A stretch of 64,000 nt of DNA. Source: Desulfobulbus sp. Lineage in GTDB: Bacteria; Desulfobacterota; Desulfobulbia; Desulfobulbales; Desulfobulbaceae. Of this stretch, positions 57,585 through 64,000 are shown piece after piece. The position numbers were made by a program, and so were the translations under genes. Where the stretch lies: positions 98,482 through 162,481 of the forward strand of contig JAITGO010000020.1 in NCBI GenBank assembly GCA_031280615.1, written 5' to 3'. The notes beneath the pieces were generated by a model. That model was not told the origin of the DNA. It made no database searches and saw nothing but the letters and a program-made list of their open reading frames with translations. Positions within the stretch are counted from its first letter, which is position 1. Each line of letters opens with the position of its first letter.

Positions 57585-59312
57585 GTGAAAAAAAACATTT
57601 ATCTGGTCACGATCCTCCTGGGCGGCATGTTGGGGCAGGGTGCTTTTGCCGCCGACTGCGTCCAGGGAGAGGCAACCCGCATCTGGATCGCTCCCCAGGC
57701 GATCAAACCCGGCGTGCCGGTCAAGATCATGGCGGTCTCCACCGCCGGTCCGATCACCGAAATGCTGCTGACCGATCCCCAGGGCACGACCACGGCCCTG
57801 GTGGCGACCTTGGGCTTGGACGGCATCCCGTGGTGGAGCGCCGCCGCCGTCGAGCCCCTGGCGGGCAACGGCCATTACCGGGTGGAGGCACGGACCAACA
57901 GCGACTCGTCGGCCTGCCGGGAACTGTATCTCGGCGCCGCCGGCCGGGAAAAGCCGGTCTGGGATCAGGCGCACGAGGCCTTTTTCGCCGCCTGGATCGA
58001 GCACCTGTTCGACGGGCCAATCGACCAGGACTTGAGTTTTCCCTCCCTGGAGCCGGTGCTGCGCGATCCCGAGCGCAATTTCTTGCACAATTCCCTAGGA
58101 ATGCAGGAAGACAAGAACCTGCCCGCCACCCCCGACTGCGCCGATTTCCCCTATTTTCTCCGCAGCTATTTTGCCTGGAAAAACGGCCTGCCGTTCAGCT
58201 ACCGGTTCTGCAATCGCGGCTCGGCGACCAAGCCGCCCACCTGCGATGCCGCCGTCGTCAACACCGATTTCGTGCGGCAGCCGGCCCCGGCCACGGTCTT
58301 CAGGGCGGTGAGCGCCCGGTTGATGGATGCGGTGCAGTCGGGCAACGGCCGCACCGGGCTTGCCAGCCAGGAAACCGATTTTTATCCCGTGCCCCTGCGG
58401 CGCGAGGTGCTGTGGCCGGGAACGATTTTCGCCGATCCCTACGGCCATGTGCTCGTGCTGGCGAAATGGGTCGACCAGGGGTCCGATGGGCCGGGCATCC
58501 TGTTCGCGGTCGATGCCCAGCCGGACAATTCCATTGCCAGGAAACGGTTCTGGGAGGGCACCTTCCTGTTTGCCCAAGTTGCCGGCGCCGGCCCAGGTTT
58601 CAAGGCTTTCCGCCCCCTTGGCGGCAACAACCGGTTGCTGGCCAACGGCGAGTTGCCGAACTATTCCCAAGAACAGGCCGAGTTGACGCCCGAGGAGTTT
58701 TACGCCCAGATGTACGGCCTGATGAATCCCGACGGGCTGGATGCCAAGCAGGCCTATGAAGCGGCCTTGACCGCCCTGGTGGAACAGCTGGAGACGCGGG
58801 TTAAGTCGGTCGACAACGGCGAGACCTATTTTCGCAAAAACGGCGCCACCATTGCCATGCCGCAGGGAGCGGCCATCTTCGAAACCGTCGGCCCCTGGGA
58901 AGACTATTCCACCCCATCGCGGGACATGCGGCTGATCATCGCCATGAATGTGCTGGCCGATTTTCCCCAGAAGGTGCGAAATTATCCCGAATTGTTCCAG
59001 TTGACCGCCGAGGAGGCCCCGCAGGCCGGCAAAGAGATCGAACAGTTGCATGCACGGCTGACCGCGGAGCGGACCATCCGTTACACCCGCAGCAACGGCG
59101 AAGGATGGGAATTGAGCGTCGCCGAAGTGCTGGCGCGCAAGCCGGCCTTCGAGATGGGGTATAATCCCAACGACTGCGTCGAGACCCGCTGGGGAGCGGC
59201 ACCGGGAAGCGAGGAGTACGCATCGTGCCGGCGGCATGCCCCGGCGGCGCAGACCAAGCAGATGCAGGCGGTGCGCGACTGGTTCCGGGAAGCGAGACGG
59301 CCGCCTCGCTGA
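57585..59312 (+). CDS. Exported cysteine-containing protein of unknown function
   Basis: A 575-residue protein not recognised. The GTG at 57585 follows GGAG and a signal peptide with cleavage near AFAADC; an earlier in-frame start at 57477 lacks both. The mature part has about seven or eight Cys (ADCVQ, SACREL, PDCADF, RFCNRG, PTCDAA, NDCVE, ASCRRH), suggesting disulfides. A central stretch VLWPGTIFADPYGHVLVL resembles NlpC/P60-like or transglutaminase-like folds only loosely. It lies divergent from an NlpC/P60 lipoprotein, with 146 bp between starts, so a shared envelope role is possible. Confidence 0.75.
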   Translation: MKKNIYLVTILLGGMLGQGAFAADCVQGEATRIWIAPQAIKPGVPVKIMAVSTAGPITEMLLTDPQGTTTALVATLGLDGIPWWSAAAVEPLAGNGHYRVEARTNSDSSACRELYLGAAGREKPVWDQAHEAFFAAWIEHLFDGPIDQDLSFPSLEPVLRDPERNFLHNSLGMQEDKNLPATPDCADFPYFLRSYFAWKNGLPFSYRFCNRGSATKPPTCDAAVVNTDFVRQPAPATVFRAVSARLMDAVQSGNGRTGLASQETDFYPVPLRREVLWPGTIFADPYGHVLVLAKWVDQGSDGPGILFAVDAQPDNSIARKRFWEGTFLFAQVAGAGPGFKAFRPLGGNNRLLANGELPNYSQEQAELTPEEFYAQMYGLMNPDGLDAKQAYEAALTALVEQLETRVKSVDNGETYFRKNGATIAMPQGAAIFETVGPWEDYSTPSRDMRLIIAMNVLADFPQKVRNYPELFQLTAEEAPQAGKEIEQLHARLTAERTIRYTRSNGEGWELSVAEVLARKPAFEMGYNPNDCVETRWGAAPGSEEYASCRRHAPAAQTKQMQAVRDWFREARRPPR

Positions 59313-59441
59313 ATCGAATACGGATTGCCGTTGGTTTTCGGTCTTTGCAAAACAACACAACGATCCCGCCAGATGGCGGCACAAGGGCGGTACGGATCGT
59401 ATGATCCGGGAGAAACGAACTGCCCGGCACGAGGAGGAAGG

Positions 59442-60581
59442 ATGGAAGAGCAGCAACAGCCGGAGCGCATCGCGATTTCGCGCCGGCAGCATCGCATCGT
59501 CACGCGGATGATCAAGCTTTGGCAGGCGCATGGCATCGTCGACGAGCAAACCGGCGCGCGGCTGGCCGGCTCGATCGGCATCGCCTCCTTCGACTGGCAA
59601 CGGGCCGCCCGCTATGCCTTTGTGATCGCAATCTGCTGCCTGGTGATCGCGGTGGGATCGATCCTGGCCGACCGGCTGCTGATGGAGTTGCTGGCGCGCA
59701 TCTTCCAGGCGCCGCCTCTGATGAAATGCGGATTTTTCGCGGTCGTGTCCGCCGGGGTGTTCTGGTTCGGGCTCTTTCTCCGGCGGGAGTATCCATATCG
59801 TACCTACAGCAACGAAGCCGTGTTTTTCGTCGGAGTCCTGGCCCTGGCCGTGGCCGTGTTCTTTCTCGGCGTGGCCTTTGACAGCGGGACCGGGCATTAT
59901 GCGGTGCTGTTTTTGATCGCCTCGATTCTGTACGCCTTGCTGGGTTTGTGGTTTCCGTCGGCACTGGTCTGGGTGTTCGGCCTACTGTCCCTGGGGGCCT
60001 GGATGGGCACCGAGACCGGTTACGTCTCGGGTTATGGCATGTACTATCTGGGCATGAATTATCCACTCCGGTTCGTCCTGTTCGGAGCCCTGCTGACCGG
60101 CTTGGGCGTGGTGGGGCAGCATGCCTCGCGCCGCCAGGGCCGGACAAACCTGGTCGATCGTTTGTTTTTGCTGTCGCCCCAGACCAAGGTCATCGGGCTG
60201 CTGCACCTGTTCATTGCGCTCTGGATCATGTCGATCTTCGGCAACTACGGCGATATCGACCATTGGTACCGGGCCCGGCAGTACGAACTCCTCCATTGGT
60301 CGCTTCTGTTCGCTGCCGCCTCGGTCGCGGCCATTTGGTATGGCCTGAAGCACGATGACGGCGTGATGCGCGGCTTTGGCCTGACCTTCCTGTTCATCAA
60401 TCTGTACACGCGCTTTTTCGAGTACTTCTGGAACGCGACCCACAAGGCGATTTTTTTCGCGGTACTGGCGGCCAGTTTCTGGTATCTGGGCAGCCGGGCC
60501 GAAACGATCTGGCGCCTCGGCCAACACCGGCCGCAGCCATGCGTCGATGAACCGCCGCAGTCCGGAGCTGGCCGCGATTGA
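59442..60581 (+). CDS. DUF2157-type multi-pass membrane protein
   Basis: A 379-residue membrane protein with a soluble N-terminal part (about 1-60; MIKLWQAHGIVDEQTGARL, a DUF2157-like opening) and about nine to ten membrane helices. GAGGAGGAAGG precedes the ATG at 59442; an extension to 59325 is rejected. Function unknown for the family. It is 129 bp downstream of the unknown exported protein. Confidence 0.78.
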   Translation: MEEQQQPERIAISRRQHRIVTRMIKLWQAHGIVDEQTGARLAGSIGIASFDWQRAARYAFVIAICCLVIAVGSILADRLLMELLARIFQAPPLMKCGFFAVVSAGVFWFGLFLRREYPYRTYSNEAVFFVGVLALAVAVFFLGVAFDSGTGHYAVLFLIASILYALLGLWFPSALVWVFGLLSLGAWMGTETGYVSGYGMYYLGMNYPLRFVLFGALLTGLGVVGQHASRRQGRTNLVDRLFLLSPQTKVIGLLHLFIALWIMSIFGNYGDIDHWYRARQYELLHWSLLFAAASVAAIWYGLKHDDGVMRGFGLTFLFINLYTRFFEYFWNATHKAIFFAVLAASFWYLGSRAETIWRLGQHRPQPCVDEPPQSGAGRD

Positions 60582-60629
60582 TCGCGGCTTGCGGACCCGG
60601 ACGACAAAACATGACCGAGGGAGCGTTGG

Positions 60630-61154
60630 ATGCAATCAGCCATGATCGTCAGGGATGAAGCCGCCGGCGATGCGTCCGTCATTGGCGAAATGACCGAGGC
60701 GGCCTTCAAGACCCTGGCCGTCAGCGACCAGACGGAACAGTTCGTGATCGAGGCCCTGCGCGCCGCCAAGGCGCTCGCGGTTTCGCTGGTGGCGGAACGG
60801 GCAGGGCGGATCGTCGGCCATGTGGCCTTCTCGCCGGTAACCATGTCGGACGGCACGCCGGATTGGTACGGGCTCGGGCCGGTTTCGGTGCTGCCGGCGT
60901 GCCAGCGGCAGGGTATCGGCACCGCCCTGATCGAAGAGGGCCTGTCCCGCGTGCGGCGGCTGGGCGCCAGGGGCTGCTGCCTGGTGGGGCACCCGGAGTA
61001 CTATGGCCGATTCGGGTTTGTCCGTGCCGAGGGCCTGGCCCATGAGGGCATTCCGCCGGAGTTCTTTTTCGTTTTGCCCCTGGCCGGTCCCGTTCCCCGA
61101 GGGTTGGTGCATTTCCACCCGGCCTTCATGGCCAAGGGACCACAGCCGGCCTGA
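60630..61154 (+). CDS. GNAT-family N-acetyltransferase (YhbS-like)
   Basis: A 174-residue acetyltransferase. Acetyl-CoA motif ACQRQGIGTALIEEGL (about 90-105), upstream strand GLGPVSVLP and downstream GHPEYYGRFGF, typical of the YhbS/YjbC subgroup. Acceptor unknown. GAGGGAG is found before the ATG. Confidence 0.9.
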   Translation: MQSAMIVRDEAAGDASVIGEMTEAAFKTLAVSDQTEQFVIEALRAAKALAVSLVAERAGRIVGHVAFSPVTMSDGTPDWYGLGPVSVLPACQRQGIGTALIEEGLSRVRRLGARGCCLVGHPEYYGRFGFVRAEGLAHEGIPPEFFFVLPLAGPVPRGLVHFHPAFMAKGPQPA

Positions 61155-61221
61155 GGGGATGCGCGTTGCCACCGTCAAAGCGTGTTACGCCCATTTTCCG
61201 CCAACGTGTTGTTGTTCTGCC

Positions 61222-61689
61222 ATGACGCCAGCGATTAATGCGGCCAAGAAGGCCGGCATCCCCTTTCGGATGCATGAATATGCCCACGATGCCGGCTCGG
61301 CATCCTATGGCGAGGAAGCGGCCCATAAGCTGCATCTCGAACTCGGACGGGTCTTCAAGACTCTGGTGGTCGAAATCGATAACCAACAGTTTGCCGTCGG
61401 GATCGTGCCGGTTTCGTGTCAGTTGGATCTCAAACTCATGGCCAAGGCCCTAGGCGCCAAGAAAGCGGCCATGGCCGCGGCCCACGACGCCGAGCGGATG
61501 ACCGGATACGTGCTGGGCGGGATCAGCCCCTTGGGGCAGAAAAGACGGCTGGCCACAATCGTCGATGCCTCGGCCGCCACCTTTGCGACCATCTTCGTCA
61601 GCGCCGGTCGCCGGGGATTGGAATTGGAACTTGCCCCGGCCGATTTGGGACGCCTGACCACGGCCCGGTTCGTGGCGATCGGCAAATAG
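61222..61689 (+). CDS. ybaK: Cys-tRNA(Pro)/Cys-tRNA(Cys) deacylase
   Basis: A 155-residue YbaK/EbsC protein that removes mischarged Cys from tRNA(Pro). It begins MTPAINAAKKAGIPF, then GRVFKTLVV, with the catalytic-site Lys, CQLDLKLMAKALGAKKA, GGISPLGQKR and the final GLELELAPADL. The start at 61222 matches the family; a frame from 61003 overlaps the GNAT gene. Confidence 0.95.
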   Translation: MTPAINAAKKAGIPFRMHEYAHDAGSASYGEEAAHKLHLELGRVFKTLVVEIDNQQFAVGIVPVSCQLDLKLMAKALGAKKAAMAAAHDAERMTGYVLGGISPLGQKRRLATIVDASAATFATIFVSAGRRGLELELAPADLGRLTTARFVAIGK

Positions 61690-61739
61690 GTGATGGATGC
61701 TACACCCTGAATTGCGACTGCTTCCGAGGATAATTTTCA

Positions 61740-62348
61740 GTGATTTCAAATGATTCGATGCCAATGGATCGGGGGAAAACACGATGCGGATGGTGCGGGA
61801 CCGATCCCCTGTACGTGGCCTATCACGACACCGAATGGGGGGTGCCGGTGCATGACGACCGGCTCCTGTTCGAGTTCCTCGTGCTCGAAGGGGCCCAGGC
61901 CGGGTTGAGTTGGCTGACCATTTTACGCAAAAGGGAAAACTATCGCCATGCCCTGGAGAATTTTGCCTGCGAGCGTCTGGCCGAGTATACCGAAGACGAC
62001 CTCGTCCGTCTGCTTGCCAACCCCGGCATCGTCCGCAACCGGCTCAAGATCGCCTCGCTGGTCAAGAACGCGCGGGGCGTTTTGGCCATCAAGGAGGAGT
62101 TCGGTTCCCTCGGCGCCTTCCTTTGGCGCTACGTGGACGGAGTGCCGGTGCAGAATCGATGGCAGCGGCTGGAGGAGGTTCCGGCGCGGACACGGTCGTC
62201 GGACCTGATGAGCAAGGACTTGAAAAAAAGAGGGTTTAACTTTGTCGGCTCGACCATCTGCTATGCCTTTATGCAGGCGGTCGGCATGGTCAACGATCAT
62301 TTGGCCGGCTGCTTCCGTCACCGGGAAGTCGTCCGCCTCGGCAAATAA
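61740..62348 (+). CDS. tag: DNA-3-methyladenine glycosylase I
   Basis: A 202-residue glycosylase that removes 3-methyladenine from DNA. Signature RCGWCGTDPLYVAYHDTEWGVP near the N-terminus (shown in parts: RCGWC, YHDTEWG) and GMVNDHLAGC near the C-terminus; these Cys/His residues bind zinc in E. coli Tag. GTG at 61740 has GAGG upstream; ATG at 61758 or 61764 are alternatives. Confidence 0.95.
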   Translation: MISNDSMPMDRGKTRCGWCGTDPLYVAYHDTEWGVPVHDDRLLFEFLVLEGAQAGLSWLTILRKRENYRHALENFACERLAEYTEDDLVRLLANPGIVRNRLKIASLVKNARGVLAIKEEFGSLGAFLWRYVDGVPVQNRWQRLEEVPARTRSSDLMSKDLKKRGFNFVGSTICYAFMQAVGMVNDHLAGCFRHREVVRLGK

Positions 62349-62351
62349 ACC

Positions 62352-62377
62352 CGGCACCTCGCATGGTGCCGTTTTCT
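62352..62377 (+). terminator. Short terminator after tag
   Basis: A 7-bp stem (62352-62358 with 62365-62371), 6-nt loop, then TTTTCTTT. It lies 3 bp past the tag stop. Confidence 0.7.
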
Positions 62378-62399
62378 TTCACCTTTACAGGAGGAAACG

Positions 62400-62714
62400 A
62401 TGATCACCGCCATCGTGGAATTTGAACTTGCCCAACCGCTTTCGCGTGAACAGGCCAGGGAGATTTTTTTGAGCACCGCGCCCAAATACCGGGGCATGGC
62501 TGGCTTGATCCGGAAATACTACTTCATCGACCCGGATGGAACCAGGTCGGGCGGCGTGTATCTCTGGCAATCCCGCCAGGATGCGGACCGCCTGTATACC
62601 GAGGAGTGGAAGGCGTTCGTCCGTGGCAAATACGGCGTCGAACCCAAGCTCACCTACTTGGAGACGCCGGTGGTGGTCGACAATACCATCGACCGGATCA
62701 TTACCGAGGAGTGA
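62400..62714 (+). CDS. YdhR-like small alpha/beta-barrel protein (putative monooxygenase)
   Basis: A 104-residue protein with a dimeric ferredoxin-like (ABM) pattern: ITAIVEFELAQPLSREQARE, YRGMAGLIRKYYFIDPDG and GGVYLWQSRQDADRLYTEEW. These match the YdhR group of putative monooxygenases or quinone-handling proteins. A strong AGGAGG precedes the ATG. Confidence 0.85.
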   Translation: MITAIVEFELAQPLSREQAREIFLSTAPKYRGMAGLIRKYYFIDPDGTRSGGVYLWQSRQDADRLYTEEWKAFVRGKYGVEPKLTYLETPVVVDNTIDRIITEE

Positions 62715-62789
62715 ATCCCCACACCCGGCGGCGATGCCCGCCGGGGAGCGCGGCCCCTGCCAACCGGATCGGAGCGAAAGAGGTATCGC

Positions 62790-62945
62790 ATGAACAATAT
62801 TCAGGAAAAGGATTGGGCGGAAGAGAGCTGGCACGGTCATACCGGCATGAACAGCGCCAACGATTACTGCATTGCCCCTCTGGAAACCGAGCCGGGCCCC
62901 GACGATGCGTCCGAGCCGGAACCCGGCGACGACAGCGGCAAGTGA
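62790..62945 (+). CDS. Small acidic protein of unknown function
   Basis: A 51-residue frame (ATG 62790, TGA 62943-62945) with AGAGG before the start. The first half is neutral (NNIQEKDWAEESW, HGHTGMNSANDYC) and the last 20 residues are Glu/Asp/Pro/Gly-rich (PDDASEPEPGDDSGK). No family was recognised. It starts 75 bp after the YdhR-like gene. Support is the ribosome site and bounded frame only. Confidence 0.5.
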   Translation: MNNIQEKDWAEESWHGHTGMNSANDYCIAPLETEPGPDDASEPEPGDDSGK

Positions 62946-63272
62946 GCCTGCGGGCAGCTTGGCCCTCAACCTTGTAACCCCAAAGACATGCCCGGCGGCG
63001 AGGCGTTTCGAACGCTTCCGGCACAGTTCCGCCTTTTGCTGCTTCCGGAAATTCCAGCGATAGACAAGAGATCGGGAAGAAATTGAACTGACAACTTGTC
63101 CAACTACGTGCAGTGATGGAAAAAAGCTGAGGGCGCGCCGCCTCCGCCGGATTCTTTCTCCGCAAACTGCGCGACGTTATTGACAATCTCGTGCCGATTC
63201 GTCCATTTTTTATTTGAACTTTAAAATGGACGCACCGAGGGGCCATGTACTCGGCAAGAACTCTTGATGCGG
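62946..63272. other. 327-bp region with no intact gene
   Basis: Nothing clearly coding. A 10-bp perfect inverted repeat is at 63200-63232. The right part adjoins the DUF4143 remnant and may have held its lost ATPase half. Confidence 0.45.
63200..63232. repeat. 10-bp inverted repeat before the DUF4143 remnant
   Basis: Arms CGTCCATTTT (63200-63209) and AAAATGGACG (63223-63232) flank a 13-nt AT-rich loop. It may be an operator or a hairpin of the degraded gene's leader. Confidence 0.6.
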
Positions 63273-63844
63273 TTTCTGCGGGCCAGCGCGGCTCGTACCG
63301 GCCAGTTGCTGAACATCTCCGAATTGGCCCGCGATGCGGACGTTTCGCCTGTGACCGGAAAAAATGGCTCTCCATCCTTGAGGCTTCCGGTCTTATTTAC
63401 CTGCTGGAGCCGTATTGCACCAATGTGACCAAGCGCATGGTCAAAGCGCCCAAGCTGTATTTCTTGGATACGGGCCTGGCCGTCTACCTGACGGAGTGGT
63501 CAAGTCCGGAGACCGCTGGAAGCGGGAGCGATGTCCGGTGCCATTCCGGAAACCTGGATCATGGGCGAACTGCTTAAAAGCTGGCTGCCAACGGCCTGCG
63601 CCCGCCTTTCTACTACTACAGGGATAAAGATCGGAAAGAGATCGATCTGCTGATCATCCAAGATGGCACGATTTTTCCTCTGGAGTTCAAGAAAACCGCT
63701 TCGCCGGACAAGCACGACATCCGTCATTTTTCAGTTTTGGAAAAGCTCGGGATGCCGGTCGGCATGGGTGGCGTCATCAGCCTGGCCAGTCAAGCGCTAC
63801 CGTTGAGCCCAAAGGCTTGGAACGTGCCTGCGAGCCTGATTTGA
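63273..63844 (+). pseudogene. Frameshifted DUF4143 domain remnant (AAA_14-DUF4143 ATPase)
   Basis: Pieces in three frames read in order: FLRASAARTGQLLNISELAR, then KKWLSILEASGLIYLLEPY and KAPKLYFLDTGL, then GAIPETWIMGELLKSW, then PPFYYYRDKDRKEIDLLI and FPLEFKKTASPDKHD, ending at the TGA at 63842-63844. At least three frameshifts are needed; the first is one base short in an A run at about 63359-63364. The family normally has an N-terminal AAA+ ATPase, absent here. The D-x(n)-E-F-K pattern of its C-terminal nuclease-like part survives. Clearly decayed. Confidence 0.85.
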
Positions 63845-63909
63845 AGCAGTCAAACGACATCATCTCAAGCGGGTTTTTTTGAAGGGAATCTTGAAATATA
63901 GCTCAGTAC

Positions 63910-63939
63910 TTCCCGTCAGCATTCACCGGGAAATTTTTT
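63910..63939 (+). terminator. Weak terminator-like hairpin near right edge
   Basis: A 6-bp stem (63910-63915 with 63927-63932), 11-nt loop and a run of T. Short stem, so low certainty; the region beyond 63845 holds no other recognisable feature. Confidence 0.35.
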
Positions 63940-64000
63940 CGCAAAGATCATGCTGTTCTGGGTTGTAATCCACTCGGTTTTACCCCTTGACGGTGCCTCA

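Overview
The window is a GC-rich bacterial chromosome segment. It looks like a strictly anaerobic, Gram-negative member of Desulfobacterota, most plausibly Desulfobulbales. The grounds are gene content: a biotin-dependent methylmalonyl-CoA/pyruvate transcarboxylase cluster as in propionate-forming Desulfobulbus, rubredoxin, a NapC/NrfH plus octahaem cytochrome pair, a flavodoxin-ferredoxin, radical SAM enzymes, Mla-type lipid transport and LptF. The organism assignment is an inference from content, not a database match. No tRNA, rRNA or CRISPR array was seen.

Layout. 1-3248: end of a transcarboxylase operon (12S-like subunit cut by the left edge, a 64-residue accessory subunit, a 5S-biotin carrier fusion) closed by a strong terminator. 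3280-7182: a CoA-ester lyase, an HDOD-GGDEF signalling protein and a KamA-type aminomutase, all on the minus strand. 7183-9420: a gene-poor divergent region, an orphan TRAP binding protein and the remains of a tyrosine recombinase. 9482-13049: a heterodimeric ABC exporter. 13158-18807: a minus-strand Mla/Pqi-like lipid transport operon with a SYLF protein, DUF3124 and a solute-binding lipoprotein. 19027-29498: rubredoxin, then rplU-rpmA-obgE-proB-proA-nadD, a large endonuclease Q-like/UvrD fusion and a soluble hybrid kinase, followed by a REC-PAS-GGDEF protein to 30871. 30874-37537: a minus-strand group rng, M23 peptidase, lptF (with an unusual zinc-binding tail), NAD(P)HX repair enzyme and a CBS protein. 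37731-43739: glycosyltransferase plus spore-photoproduct-lyase-like radical SAM protein, small membrane and unknown proteins, and a membrane hybrid kinase. 44041-49954: rhodanese-metallo-beta-lactamase protein, YafK-like L,D-transpeptidase family protein, PilZ protein, the tetrahaem/octahaem cytochrome pair and a flavodoxin-ferredoxin. 50212-55971: a two-gene glucose-type PTS (IIA-HPr-EI fusion and IIC-IIB-IIB') and an M24 peptidase. 56059-62945: NlpC/P60 lipoprotein, an unknown Cys-rich exported protein, DUF2157 protein, GNAT, YbaK, Tag and small proteins. 62946-64000: decayed DNA with a frameshifted DUF4143 remnant.

Working together: the transcarboxylase moves a carboxyl group between methylmalonyl-CoA and pyruvate. 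The PTS pair holds all phosphotransfer domains needed for one sugar. The Mla-like operon, LptF, M23, NlpC/P60 and L,D-transpeptidase family proteins serve the envelope. Four proteins (HDOD-GGDEF, REC-PAS-GGDEF, two hybrid kinases) and a PilZ protein point to active c-di-GMP and phosphorelay control. The least ordinary items are the EndoQ-like/UvrD fusion, LptF with an Ada-type zinc motif, the NrfH/Hao pair, the rhodanese-MBL protein with an altered metal motif, and the PTS carrier with a second, cysteine-less IIB domain.
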